The notes: generated by a model not told the origin, from the letters alone. A stretch of 64,000 nt of DNA from Kordiimonadaceae bacterium (GCA_017640725.1 JAEPQB010000001.1:868001-932000); one strand, 5' to 3'; shown: positions 18,348 through 27,355, numbered from the stretch's first letter. Made by a program: numbers and translations.

Positions 18348-19142
18348 TTAGACACTGACGCGCCGCGACTGCAAAATCTCGTTCGCCAGTTTTTTGGACC
18401 GGAAGTTGTCCACGTCAATGGGCGCTTCCGGAAACGGCATTCTTATGGCCACAAGGTTGGTATTGAATTTTTTCGACAACCGACTCATGCCCTTGTCCAG
18501 GCTATAAAGCGCAAACCTGTAGGCTATGGCGTTCCATAGTCCAAAAGCTTTCAATACACGCGCGAGACTTTTTGCGAACTGACCGCCAGTTTGGAAAACA
18601 CGCGCTATGTCACTGGTTTCCTTGTCGCACACTGCATACAGATTGCAGTTGGAATATTCATTGTCCGCAAACTTGTGGAAACGACGCTGACCGTCCGGAT
18701 AAACGTCGAGCAACACAGCCTTTTCCGTGACCGCAATAGCGGCCCGCGCCTGCCTGGCACGAATTTCCCCACAAAAATGCCCCAGCATGGCGGGGGTCAG
18801 CAGAACATTGTCAGCCGTTGTAATGATCGACGGGTAACGGTCTTCACCTTCAACCGCACCCAAAAAACTTGAAAACAAGTCAGTTGCAGCTTCAACAGCC
18901 CGCGCCTTGCCTTCGTCACGAAGCCGTACAAATGTCTCCACTTCCTCAAGCACGGAAACACTGTCAATTGATACTGTGATGCGATCCACATCAGGACTGG
19001 CATTCAAGCAATCAAGCACATGCTCGATCAGTTTTTTGCCATCCATCTCAATCAAGCATTTGTGGCTGACGCCTGCATCTGCTGCAAGCTCATTCACCAC
19101 GCCGACGCGCTGCGCCGCCATAACTACCGCGTGAAACTTCAT
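18348..19142 (-). CDS. Nucleotidyltransferase-like protein (GT-A fold)
   Basis: A 264-residue protein resembling MobA-type or sugar-nucleotide NTP transferases. The N-terminus FHAVVMAAQRVG fits strand 1, but the usual G-x-G-x-R-(M/L) loop is degenerate. K28 in SHKCLIEMDGKKLIEHVL matches the conserved Lys and the G-x-P/K-L-I step. TTADNVLLTP at 108-117 holds the metal-binding Asp (D111). A C-terminal IDVDNF segment matches the second metal-binding Asp site. Substrate unknown. It begins 13 nt after the ATP-grasp gene with AAGGG upstream of the ATG, so the two are probably co-transcribed, and it lies 123 nt ahead of the Mla operon. Confidence 0.72.
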   Translation of the reverse strand: MKFHAVVMAAQRVGVVNELAADAGVSHKCLIEMDGKKLIEHVLDCLNASPDVDRITVSIDSVSVLEEVETFVRLRDEGKARAVEAATDLFSSFLGAVEGEDRYPSIITTADNVLLTPAMLGHFCGEIRARQARAAIAVTEKAVLLDVYPDGQRRFHKFADNEYSNCNLYAVCDKETSDIARVFQTGGQFAKSLARVLKAFGLWNAIAYRFALYSLDKGMSRLSKKFNTNLVAIRMPFPEAPIDVDNFRSKKLANEILQSRRVSV

Positions 19143-19155
19143 CGCGCTTTGACCC

Positions 19156-20169
19156 TTAAATAATGTCTTCCTGCGTGATCAGGCCCTGCCGCAGCATACT
19201 GTGTGCGAGAATTGTTTCAATCAATTCCGGATATTCAACCCCGGCACATTTAGCGGAAAATGGCACCGCCTTCTTTGACCACAAATTACAGCTCAGGTTT
19301 ATTTCTAGGAAATTGAGCGCATCTGTGGCTGGATCATATTTGAATTCCATGCGCGCATAATCGCACGGCCAGATTTCAGGCAAAATGTCGTGCGCGTGTT
19401 TGTGCAAGCGCTCAACAATTGGCTGCTCATCATAAACCGTAAGCACCACTTCGTCGCTGGGTGCCAGATGACGTTTTTGTTCGTAGGAGCGAATAGCCAG
19501 TGGGTCGTCCACTTCAAACCGAATAATTGGCAAAATCCATGGACCACGGCCACCTACAATTGGCACGGCCAATTCGTAACCATCCACAAAGGCTTCCACG
19601 ATGGCGTCGTGCCCTCGTTCATGTAAATAGTGAATATGAGTTAGCGCATCGTCCCAGCGCTCCACCGCTTTGATGCCCCAAGAGGCTGAGCTGGCATTTG
19701 GTTTCACAACCATGCGCCCGTCACTGAAAGGCGGGGGTGTTATCTCATGGCAGCCGCGGCGAAAAATTTCCCAGTCCGGCGTCGATAGACCCCGACTTTT
19801 TGCTGCGAGTTTCATCAGGTGTTTATCGTCGCCAAGCCCACGCAGGATGGGGCTTGCGCCCAAAAATGGAACGTTCCTGTAGGTGGCCAGCAACGGGGCC
19901 AGCATTTCGCTATTCAGGAAACCACCCCGGTTGAAAAGGGTGAACAGGAAATCATAGTTTGGCACTTCGAACAGGCGCTCATAGCGTCCGCAGGCTTCGA
20001 TATTCAAGCCGATGCCTTTGAGCGTTTCCCGCAACTCATAATGATAGGTGGCGTGGGTACCGTCTTCTTTGTCGGGTGTTCCATCCCCCTCAGCCCATTT
20101 GGCCAGGAATAGAACTCGCAGTCTGTCTTTGGCCTTCTCGCCCAGGCGAAGACACTGTTCGTGCGGCAT
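19156..20169 (-). CDS. ATP-grasp ligase, D-Ala-D-Ala ligase-like
   Basis: A 337-residue protein of the ATP-grasp fold. VVKPN at 154-158 carries the ATP-binding Lys, VEAFVDGYE at 191-199 the central-domain acidic step, and ARMEFKYDP then FLEIN at 287-291 the metal-binding Glu and Asn. The residues after it (LSCNLWSKK) differ from the N-T-x-P-G-(M/F)-T ending of true D-alanine ligases. So I expect a ligase for a different carboxylate and amine. Ribosome site GAGG 5 nt before the ATG at 20169. First gene of the run that continues into the nucleotidyltransferase. Confidence 0.75.
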   Translation of the reverse strand: MPHEQCLRLGEKAKDRLRVLFLAKWAEGDGTPDKEDGTHATYHYELRETLKGIGLNIEACGRYERLFEVPNYDFLFTLFNRGGFLNSEMLAPLLATYRNVPFLGASPILRGLGDDKHLMKLAAKSRGLSTPDWEIFRRGCHEITPPPFSDGRMVVKPNASSASWGIKAVERWDDALTHIHYLHERGHDAIVEAFVDGYELAVPIVGGRGPWILPIIRFEVDDPLAIRSYEQKRHLAPSDEVVLTVYDEQPIVERLHKHAHDILPEIWPCDYARMEFKYDPATDALNFLEINLSCNLWSKKAVPFSAKCAGVEYPELIETILAHSMLRQGLITQEDII

Positions 20170-20379
20170 AACTACCTCGTAATCTCGATGCTTCCCAAGC
20201 TAGACCATCTTGACGAATTGGTTTGCGCTCTCCACACGCGCATCTCGGCGATCCCCAGCATGCCAACCATCTACATTGTTTTTTTATGGATGCCAAATTG
20301 TTTCGAATGAAACGAGTGTCGTTCGTGGTCTTGTCATGGGCCAAAGCCAAGGCTAAGGTTAAAAAAAAGGAAAAATTTT

Positions 20380-21345
20380 TTGCGGGCGGACGGAACTACA
20401 TCTCTGAGAACACTCTACCCGGCAATTCAGCCATATCGAAAAGAATGGCTGTCGGTTGGTGATGGGCACAAAATCTATGTAGAGCAATCCGGAAACCCGA
20501 ACGGCTTGCCGGTTCTGTTTGTTCACGGTGGCCCCGGGGGTGGCACGAGCCCCATTCAACGGCGATTCTTCAATCCCAGCAAATATCGGATCATCCTGTT
20601 TGACCAACGCGGGTGCGGGCAATCTAAGCCCCATGCGTCTCTTGAGCACAACACGTCCCATCATCTGGTCAGCGACATGGAACGCATCCGCAGCCATCTC
20701 GCCATAGAAAAATGGATGCTGTTTGGTGGGTCATGGGGCAGCACGCTCGCGCTTCTTTATGCGCAAGCCCACCCCGAGCGGGTGCAAAGCCTGGTTCTGC
20801 GCGGCATCTTCCTGATGCGGCAAAAAGAACTGGACTGGTTTTACCGGGACGGTACAGGACGCATTTTCCCTGAGGCCTGGTCCCGGTTTGTGGGCATGGT
20901 TCCGGAGGGCGAACGCGAGGATATTATCGCCGCCTATTATCACCGACTGACAGACCCGGCATTTGAAGACACGCGGCTGCGGTTCGCGAAAGAATGGAGT
21001 TTGTGGGAAGGCAGCACTGTGACACTGGTACCCGACGAAGAGCAGCGTGCGCATTCGGTGGACCCCATATTTGCACTCGCCTTCGCGCGCATTGAGGCTC
21101 ACTATTTCCATCATAAAGGCTTTTTGGACACAGATGATCAACTCCTGCGCGACGCAGGCAAACTGATCGGTATTCCAACCACTATCATCCAGGGCCGCTA
21201 TGACAGCATTTGCCCGCCAAGCTCCGCATGGGAGTTATCAAAAGCCATGCCTTGGGCGAAACTGAAGATGGTACCGGTGGCCGGCCATTCCGCTTTTGAA
21301 CCTGCAATTCAGCATGAACTGATTTGCGCCACAGATGCGGCATAG
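20380..21345 (+). CDS. pip: Prolyl aminopeptidase
   Basis: Cytosolic serine peptidase of family S33 that removes N-terminal proline. 321 residues. Oxyanion motif HGGPGGG at 49-55, DQRGCGQS at 75-82, nucleophile Ser118 in GGSWGS, and a C-terminal His in AGHSAFEP. The LYPAIQPY start segment and DGHKIYVEQSGNPNG are standard for the family. I use the TTG at 20380, which has AAGGA about 8 nt before it; no ATG lies close enough upstream in this frame. The roughly 210 nt upstream hold nothing I can support. Confidence 0.9.
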   Translation: MRADGTTSLRTLYPAIQPYRKEWLSVGDGHKIYVEQSGNPNGLPVLFVHGGPGGGTSPIQRRFFNPSKYRIILFDQRGCGQSKPHASLEHNTSHHLVSDMERIRSHLAIEKWMLFGGSWGSTLALLYAQAHPERVQSLVLRGIFLMRQKELDWFYRDGTGRIFPEAWSRFVGMVPEGEREDIIAAYYHRLTDPAFEDTRLRFAKEWSLWEGSTVTLVPDEEQRAHSVDPIFALAFARIEAHYFHHKGFLDTDDQLLRDAGKLIGIPTTIIQGRYDSICPPSSAWELSKAMPWAKLKMVPVAGHSAFEPAIQHELICATDAA

Positions 21346-21422
21346 TGACCTGAGGACTTGACCCATCGGCACGCGGAAGGGCATTTAAGGCCCAGTTCAA
21401 TTCCGCTGGAGCGACGATTCCC

Positions 21423-21881
21423 ATGAAAGCTGCCGTATTCGCCCTATTTTCCATGCTGGTCATAATGCCCACCACAGCAAAGGGCCATGACACAAACGCT
21501 GATCATACTTTGGATATTTCGGACGTCTGGGCTCGCAAGACCCGCCGCACCACATCTGCCGCGGTGTATCTGAAAATTCACAACGGCACAGAAACGGTCG
21601 AGTCTATTACAGACGTGTCCAGTCCAATTGCCAATATGGCAACGCTTCATCTTTCTCAGGAAGTGGACGGCGTCATGCGCATGGACATGCAGGACAGCGT
21701 GCCTGTGCCAGTCGGTGCCACAGTGGCATTTGAACCTGGTGGCCTGCACATCATGCTCATGGGGCTTAGCAAACCTCTGGCCGAAGGCGATGTTTTTCCA
21801 GTAACGCTCAGCTTTGAACAAGCGGGTGACATCACAGTTTATGTGGACGTTACCGGACTTTCAGGCCCGCAGACGAAGTAG
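21423..21881 (+). CDS. PCu(A)C copper chaperone
   Basis: A 152-residue secreted protein. Signal peptide about 1-20. The periplasmic domain has the copper motif H-x-M...H-x-M in loose form: LHLSQEVDGVMRMDMQ near 77-92 and PGGLHIMLMGL near 114-124. PCu(A)C proteins carry Cu(I) to the CuA site of cytochrome c oxidase in alpha- and betaproteobacteria. No SCO1/SenC partner is adjacent here. It ends 11 nt from the stop of the facing cysteine-containing secreted protein. Confidence 0.87.
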   Translation: MKAAVFALFSMLVIMPTTAKGHDTNADHTLDISDVWARKTRRTTSAAVYLKIHNGTETVESITDVSSPIANMATLHLSQEVDGVMRMDMQDSVPVPVGATVAFEPGGLHIMLMGLSKPLAEGDVFPVTLSFEQAGDITVYVDVTGLSGPQTK

Positions 21882-21892
21882 GCAATGCCGCA

Positions 21893-22309
21893 CTATTGCC
21901 CCTTCAGTGGCCAGTGCCGCCAGGGTGCGTCTTCAAGGATCTTTTCAACGTCCTTTTCACCGAGCTTATTGGCTTTCCGGCAGTCCGGTTGGTAGTTTTC
22001 GTCACTGCCATCTTGCTGCTTGAATTTGGTGGTCATGGTGCCGGCAGCGTGCAAGGCGCAGTAGTATTTCTTTGCGACCAAAAACCGCTGCGGATCGCCG
22101 TTCAAATACACAACACACAAGTTGTGCGCCGCATTGGGCTTGGAAATTTGATGATCTCGTGTGCGAGCGATATCACCGCAGAACGTGGTGATAATAGTAA
22201 GGCGTTCCATGATGGGACTAGAGGCCAAAGCAGCCGGCGCGTGAAGCATGAGCATGCCGGTCGCCAGAGAAATCGCTACACCGCGCCGAAGCCTGTTACC
22301 ATTCAACAT
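21893..22309 (-). CDS. Secreted cysteine-containing protein of unknown function
   Basis: A 138-residue protein with a signal peptide (about 1-29, cleavage likely after ALA) and a mature part with four cysteines at 44, 65, 84 and 110. An even count suggests two disulfides in the periplasm. The mature part carries no motif I recognise. The ATG at 22309 has GGGGGA about 5 nt before it; a TTG at 22321 is the longer choice. It faces the copper chaperone gene and lies downstream of hemH in the same direction (hemH start is at 23355), separated by 23 nt on its 5-prime side from the hemH stop... the hemH stop is at 22333, so both could share a transcript. Confidence 0.65.
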   Translation of the reverse strand: MLNGNRLRRGVAISLATGMLMLHAPAALASSPIMERLTIITTFCGDIARTRDHQISKPNAAHNLCVVYLNGDPQRFLVAKKYYCALHAAGTMTTKFKQQDGSDENYQPDCRKANKLGEKDVEKILEDAPWRHWPLKGQ

Positions 22310-22332
22310 ATTATCCCCCAAAATTGTTTGCT

Positions 22333-23355
22333 CTACAACCAGCCTGCGGCATCATCCCGCACGACCTTTTCAAGCACATCCATGCCAAGCTCCGTGTCGT
22401 TCAGGCATGGAATATAGTGAAAGTGCGTGCCCCCGGCTTCCAGAAACTGCTCCCTAAGCTCCATATTCAGCTCTTCGAGGGTTTCCAGGCAATCTGCTGA
22501 AAAAGCGGGCGCCATGACCGCCAGCTTTTTCACGCCTGATGCTGCCAGCTCATCTACGGTTTTGTCGGTGTATGGCCCCACCCACTGCGCAGGGCCAACC
22601 CGTGACTGAAAACTGGTGACAATGTTTACCGGGTCAAACCCGCCGGCTTCACCAAACAGGCGTGAAGTTTTTTTACAGTAGCAGGCGTAGGGGTCACCTT
22701 TGTCATAGTATGCCTGCGGAATAGAATGGTAGCTCATCAACAGCTTTTCAGGTTGCCAGTCCAGTCCCTGAAGAGACTGTTTGGCCGACTGCGCGAGCGC
22801 ATCAACAAACACCGGGTGGTCGCAGTAACGTGACACCGTATGAACAGCTGGCTGCCAGCGCATTTCCGCAAGCGTTTCAAAGACTTTATCGAATGAAGAA
22901 GCGGTGGTCGTGGCACTATATTGCGGGTAAAGGGCAAACAGAATTATGCGCTCACAGCCCTGGGCGCGCAATTCCTCCAGCCCATCAGGAATGGAGGGGC
23001 TGCCATATCTGAATGCCCATGCGACGGGAACATCCTCTCCCATGCGAACTGCCAGTTTTTCTGCCTGTGACCGCGCATAGGTTCTCAGCGGCGACTCGCC
23101 CCGCTCATAATCCCAAATTTTCGCGTAGGCACGGGCTGACTTGGCCGGGCGGAATGTCAGGATAGGGCCATACAGAATGGGCAACCAGATCAATCGCGGC
23201 GTCTCAATAACGCGGGGATCCGACAGGAATTCGGCCAGATAACGCCGCACAGCACTATAAGTCGGCGCGTCGGGCGTGCCCAAACTCATGAGCAAGACAC
23301 CGGTCTTGCCAAATTTCACAGTTGGGTGGTCCTTGGGAAGGTTTTCTTCAGACAT
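22333..23355 (-). CDS. hemH: Ferrochelatase
   Basis: Inserts Fe2+ into protoporphyrin IX, the last step of protoheme synthesis, at the membrane face. 340 residues. Conserved active-site His in SYHSIP and Glu in FSADCLETLEELNMELRE; the N-terminus TGVLLMSLGTPD and SPLRTYARSQAEKL are family hallmarks. Two Cys in DPYACYCKKT match the segment seen near the active site in many bacterial forms. It precedes the small secreted cysteine protein by 23 nt on the same strand and follows the AstE/AspA-like gene by 21 nt. Confidence 0.95.
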   Translation of the reverse strand: MSEENLPKDHPTVKFGKTGVLLMSLGTPDAPTYSAVRRYLAEFLSDPRVIETPRLIWLPILYGPILTFRPAKSARAYAKIWDYERGESPLRTYARSQAEKLAVRMGEDVPVAWAFRYGSPSIPDGLEELRAQGCERIILFALYPQYSATTTASSFDKVFETLAEMRWQPAVHTVSRYCDHPVFVDALAQSAKQSLQGLDWQPEKLLMSYHSIPQAYYDKGDPYACYCKKTSRLFGEAGGFDPVNIVTSFQSRVGPAQWVGPYTDKTVDELAASGVKKLAVMAPAFSADCLETLEELNMELREQFLEAGGTHFHYIPCLNDTELGMDVLEKVVRDDAAGWL

Positions 23356-23376
23356 GGGGAGCTCTGATTCCTGGAT

Positions 23377-24453
23377 TTAGTGCAGTATACGCACCAACAT
23401 GGCACCCGGTTCTCGCAAAGGGTCCGTCGCGACAGAAAGCACAATCCCGTCGTACGGCGACACATAATCCGCAATTTTTCGGCCATAGGCGTCAACAATT
23501 GTGGCAACCAGCTGGCCTTTGCGAACCGGGTCTTTCAGCTTCACATGGATGTAAGCAAACCCGCCATAGTCGGTGAAAATATTGGTGGAGTTGGCGCCCA
23601 CAATCGGCTCAACGGGTGGTTCGGTGCGCTCACCCTCCAGCATCTCAAGACCGCGCATAACATTTTCAATGCCATCCACGGCGCGTTCAATCAGGTCCGG
23701 TTGCCATTTTTTTGGTCCGCCAATTTCAAACGTCACTGCCGGCACGCCTATTTCCATCATGGTCGTCTCAAGGCTTCCTGACTGACCCGGGTCGTTTTTA
23801 ATAACGTCTGGGCCCAGATCAAACGCGATCTGACGAGACATGGAGTTTCGAAAATCGGAAAAAACGAACAGCGGATAATCAGACCCGCGGGTTTGGGTAT
23901 GAAGGTCGATGGCATAAGTCGCATTGTCCTTCAAGACATTGCGCCAAAGCTGGGCTACATACCGCTCTGCCACGCTACCGTTTAACAGACGACCTGGAAA
24001 AATTCGATTGAGGTCCGTCATCGAACCGCCACCTCCCGCCCCCACAAAGTGACGGTTATTGGCATTCATGCCTGGCTGATTGAAACCGGGAATTAACACC
24101 AATGTTCCAGTAAGGGGCTGGCCCTCGATACGCTGCAAGAGCCCATGGATTGTTGCAATTCCATTGAGTTCGTCGCCGTGGACACCCGCTGTTATCATCA
24201 AACTTGGGCCGCTTTGCTCGCCTTTCACAACCACAATTGGCACCCAAATGCGCTCACCGGTATTGCGGCTGCCTGCATTGAAACGCAGCCGGTGCAGGCC
24301 CGGTGCCAAATCGGCAACTTCCAGCCTTTGCACAGCAGAAGAATCGCTCGTAGGATTTGCATTGAGAGCAAGGGCTGATTGCGCGGTCAGCAGCAAGAGC
24401 GCGACCCAGCCGACTCTACAAATAGCGGTTAGCGACGATATAAATGTGCCCAT
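23377..24453 (-). CDS. Secreted succinylglutamate desuccinylase/aspartoacylase family protein
   Basis: A 358-residue zinc carboxypeptidase-like protein of the AstE/AspA group. Signal peptide about 1-29. Zinc ligands H92 and E95 in AGVHGDELNG and a third His in YAIDLHTQTRG near residue 180. A C-terminal beta-barrel-like domain (about 270-358: VRKGQLVATI, YGRKIADYV) resembles a biotinyl/lipoyl fold seen in this group. Unlike AstE it is exported, so a role in cutting small amide or peptide compounds in the periplasm is likely, but the substrate is unknown. ATG at 24453 has AGGA 7 nt upstream; an ATG at 24474 is less likely. Confidence 0.8.
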   Translation of the reverse strand: MGTFISSLTAICRVGWVALLLLTAQSALALNANPTSDSSAVQRLEVADLAPGLHRLRFNAGSRNTGERIWVPIVVVKGEQSGPSLMITAGVHGDELNGIATIHGLLQRIEGQPLTGTLVLIPGFNQPGMNANNRHFVGAGGGGSMTDLNRIFPGRLLNGSVAERYVAQLWRNVLKDNATYAIDLHTQTRGSDYPLFVFSDFRNSMSRQIAFDLGPDVIKNDPGQSGSLETTMMEIGVPAVTFEIGGPKKWQPDLIERAVDGIENVMRGLEMLEGERTEPPVEPIVGANSTNIFTDYGGFAYIHVKLKDPVRKGQLVATIVDAYGRKIADYVSPYDGIVLSVATDPLREPGAMLVRILH

Positions 24454-24609
24454 GATTAAGTCCTGCGATGGCATCTTCTCGTTCGTGGTCGCACACTTTG
24501 AGCCCTTGATAAACCTTAAATACCAGTGCCAACAGTATTTTACCTTGCACGCCCATGGTGTGATGGGACTATTATGGACCTATCACAAAACCCTCTGTGG
24601 AGCTCTGAC

Positions 24610-25239
24610 ATGGGCGCACATTGTTGCGACGATGTAAAATTTGATGGCCTCGACCCAGCCTATCGGCGGGTGTTACTGGTTGTCATCGCCATCAATGCCA
24701 TCATGTTTCTTGTTGAAATGCCCATGGGCTTCATTGGTCAGTCACAGGCTCTGAAGGCGGACGCGCTGGACTTTTTGGGCGACACACTCACCTACACAAT
24801 ATCGCTCGCGGTTATCGGCAAAAGCTTGTCACTGAGGGCAAAAGTCGCCATGGCAAAGGGCATAAGCCTGGCTGCTATGGGTCTGTGGGTGTTGGGCTCA
24901 ACAATATACAGCGTATTTTATATGCAGGAACCAATGCCGATGGTCATGGGGTACGTTGGCGCGGCAGCGCTGCTCGCCAATTTAGCAAGCGTTCTATTGC
25001 TGGTGCGCTTCAAAGACGGCGACGCCAACGTGCGGTCTGTGTGGCTGTGCAGTCGCAATGACGCCATCGGCAATGTGCTGGTTATGATAGCGGCGTCAGG
25101 TGTTTGGTTCTCGGGTACCGGTTGGCCCGACCTCATTGTGGCGGCCTTTATGGCAAGCTTGTTCCTTTCCGGCTCTTTCACCATAATCCGGCAGGCCCGG
25201 CACGAGTTGAGCCACACTCATCACGCACCAGCAGAATAG
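24610..25239 (+). CDS. Cation efflux (CDF-type) family protein
   Basis: A 209-residue inner-membrane protein with five or six helices. The KADALDFLGD segment at 49-58 is the helix 2 metal site of CDF-like proteins with Asp at 51, 54 and 58, where classical members have His-x3-Asp. SRNDAIGNVLVM near residue 140 is the matching site on helix 5. The N-terminal HCCDD is a possible metal-binding patch. ATG at 24610 with GGAG 7 nt upstream gives this form; two upstream ATGs would add 12 or 28 residues. No long C-terminal domain. Metal unknown. Confidence 0.78.
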   Translation: MGAHCCDDVKFDGLDPAYRRVLLVVIAINAIMFLVEMPMGFIGQSQALKADALDFLGDTLTYTISLAVIGKSLSLRAKVAMAKGISLAAMGLWVLGSTIYSVFYMQEPMPMVMGYVGAAALLANLASVLLLVRFKDGDANVRSVWLCSRNDAIGNVLVMIAASGVWFSGTGWPDLIVAAFMASLFLSGSFTIIRQARHELSHTHHAPAE

Positions 25240-25248
25240 CGAGTTTTT

Positions 25249-26541
25249 GTGACGGAACCAAAATCCAGCTTCATTTTCACCCGACGCTTTTTGCCTATTT
25301 TTCTGACGCAATTTTTCGGGGCCTTTAACGACAATCTGTTCCGTCAGGCGGTGATCATTTTGATCACATTCAAGTTTGCTACCGAACTGGATATGGCCCC
25401 GGCGATTTTGACCAACCTGGCGGTTGGGCTGTTTATCCTGCCGTACTTTTTATTCTCTGCATTGGCGGGCCAGCTTGCGGACAAATTTGAAAAAGCACGC
25501 CAAATCGTTTGGATCAAGGTTTGGGAAATTGGCCTGATGATATTGGGTGGAATTGCTTTTTATCTCGAAAGCCTGCCGATCATGATTGCTGTTCTGGCCG
25601 GGCTCGGTCTGCAGTCCACATTTTTTGGCCCCATTAAGTATGGCATTTTGCCCGACTTGATGGACCGGGACGAGCTTTTGTCTACCAACGCGCTGGTGGA
25701 AGCTGGCACCTTCATTGCCATTCTGCTTGGCACCATCATTGGCGGCATTCTGGTTTTAAGTGACGGTGGCATATTTCAGGTATCTGCCTTCATGGTGTTG
25801 ATTGCCGCGGTTGGCACGTTTACCGGCTGGTTGGTTCCCAAAACCGGGCAAGCCGCCCCTGACCTGACTATTCAGTTCAATATTTTCGCCTCCACACGCC
25901 AGCTGATGAAAGCGAGCTGGGCAAACAATGTCAGCCGCCGGGCAATCATCGGGATTAGTTGGATTTGGCTTCTGGGCACCATTTTTATTGCGCAAATTCC
26001 GGACATCGTGAAAAACCGCCTGGGTGGCAACGAAGATATGGTGACCTTGTTCATGGCCTGTTTCTCAGTTGGCATTGGCGTCGGCTCGATGCTGTGCAGC
26101 AAGTTGTTGAAGGGCGAGATCACGGCGCGCCTTGCCGTGCCAGGGCTGTGGGCGCTTGCGGTCGTTACAACTACATTGTTCCTGATATTGCCCGGCCCAC
26201 TGCCCGCAGAAACAGCGCCGCCCTTTACATCAGTTGCCGATTTTCTCATCGACCCCGTGAACCTGCTCATCACAGTGATATTGATCCTCATTTCCATGGG
26301 CGCTGGTATGGTGATAGTGCCGCTTTACGCCATTTTGCAGGACCGCACGGAGCGTGCTGAACGATCAAGGACGATCGCCGCAACCAATGTGGTGAACAGT
26401 GGTTTCATGGCTGGCGGCTCGCTGCTGGCAGCTGCCTTGATTGGGTTCGGTTTTAGTTCCCCGCAAGTTTTGCTGCTGACTGGATTTGCTAATCTTTTGT
26501 TTGTGCCTGTGATGATGCGATTGCACGGCGACCTATCCTGA
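25249..26541 (+). CDS. MFS transporter, LplT-like (lysophospholipid)
   Basis: A 430-residue inner-membrane protein with about 12 helices. The N-terminal FGAFNDNLFRQAVI, then LAGQLADKFEKARQI (motif A form) and GPIKYGILPDLM are hallmark segments of the LplT group, which flips lysophospholipids inward for reacylation. In E. coli LplT works with the acyltransferase Aas; no aas gene is in this window, though some homologues carry it fused. GTG start at 25249, nine nt after the CDF gene. The YhhN lysoplasmalogenase downstream fits a shared job in lysolipid turnover. Confidence 0.84.
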   Translation: MTEPKSSFIFTRRFLPIFLTQFFGAFNDNLFRQAVIILITFKFATELDMAPAILTNLAVGLFILPYFLFSALAGQLADKFEKARQIVWIKVWEIGLMILGGIAFYLESLPIMIAVLAGLGLQSTFFGPIKYGILPDLMDRDELLSTNALVEAGTFIAILLGTIIGGILVLSDGGIFQVSAFMVLIAAVGTFTGWLVPKTGQAAPDLTIQFNIFASTRQLMKASWANNVSRRAIIGISWIWLLGTIFIAQIPDIVKNRLGGNEDMVTLFMACFSVGIGVGSMLCSKLLKGEITARLAVPGLWALAVVTTTLFLILPGPLPAETAPPFTSVADFLIDPVNLLITVILILISMGAGMVIVPLYAILQDRTERAERSRTIAATNVVNSGFMAGGSLLAAALIGFGFSSPQVLLLTGFANLLFVPVMMRLHGDLS

Positions 26542-26588
26542 CAACCGGCACGCATCCAAACCAAAATAGATACATTTGAATCAAAGAC

Positions 26589-26618
26589 TTGTGACCTCCG
26601 ACGAACCGCGATTATAGT
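26589..26618 (+). promoter_or_regulatory. Candidate promoter for the YhhN gene
   Basis: TTGTGA at 26589-26594 and TATAGT at 26613-26618, 18 nt apart, about 20 nt ahead of the GTG start. Four of six and five of six bases match the sigma-70 consensus. Supported only by position and match. Confidence 0.35.
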
Positions 26619-26638
26619 TAACGCGAAGGGGAAGCGAC

Positions 26639-27355
26639 GTGACACGTATTTTCAACCGGCGAAAAAGGCCCATCATTGAGGGCATTGGCCAGACAATGGT
26701 CTTTTTTTCGCTAGTTGGTGCCGTGCTTTATGGCGGCGGCTGGTACCCTGAAGGATTGATGTGGCAAGTGCTGGCGAAATCCAGCGCCGTCGGGTTCCTT
26801 GTCCTTTTTGTTCTGGTTACCGCACAGTCCGTAAACCATATGATTTTGCTGCTTGCGCTTTTGGCTTCGGTCGCCGGGGATGCCTTGCTTGCGATCCCAG
26901 CTGAAAACAGTTTTATGCAGGGCCTGCTAGCCTTTTTTGTGGCGCACATTTTCTACATCGGTTTGTTTTTGAAAAACCGACTTCCCTTCGAGGATATTAC
27001 GAGTGCCCGAATGCGCATCAGCACCTTCTGCTGGGCAGGCGCCGGGCTCGGTGGTTATTTTCTCTACCCTGGGCTTGGCAGCATGATGCTGCCGGTTTTT
27101 GCCTACATCGTCATTCTTGCCACCATGGCAACAACTGCGATGATGAGCCGGTTTCCCATTCGCCTGGTTGGCGGTGGTGCGATCCTCTTCCTGGCATCTG
27201 ATGCAGCGCTCGGTGTGCGTACTTTCCTTGATATGGAATTACTGGGGCCGCTGACAGTTTGGGTACCCTATTATCTGGGTCAGCTATTCTTAGCCCTAGG
27301 CATAATGCTGCATGACGAACGTCCAACCAATTTTGGTGGCTATCGATTTGACTAA
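26639..27355 (+). CDS. Lysoplasmalogenase (YhhN/TMEM86 family)
   Basis: A 238-residue membrane protein with about eight helices. Conserved acidic step SVAGDALLAIP near 78-88 and FLASDAALGVR near 186-196 are the paired Asp sites of the YhhN family. These proteins hydrolyse the vinyl-ether bond of lysoplasmalogens, or in bacteria act on other lysolipids. GTG start at 26639 with AAGGGG upstream. It follows the LplT-like gene by 97 nt with its own possible promoter. Whether this organism makes plasmalogens is not shown by the window. Confidence 0.82.
   Translation: MTRIFNRRKRPIIEGIGQTMVFFSLVGAVLYGGGWYPEGLMWQVLAKSSAVGFLVLFVLVTAQSVNHMILLLALLASVAGDALLAIPAENSFMQGLLAFFVAHIFYIGLFLKNRLPFEDITSARMRISTFCWAGAGLGGYFLYPGLGSMMLPVFAYIVILATMATTAMMSRFPIRLVGGGAILFLASDAALGVRTFLDMELLGPLTVWVPYYLGQLFLALGIMLHDERPTNFGGYRFD

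Noticed and set aside
20223-20462. Lys-rich 79-codon frame upstream of the prolyl aminopeptidase
   Set aside because: Out of frame with pip, overlaps its start, and is driven by an A-rich tract that includes the ribosome site of pip.
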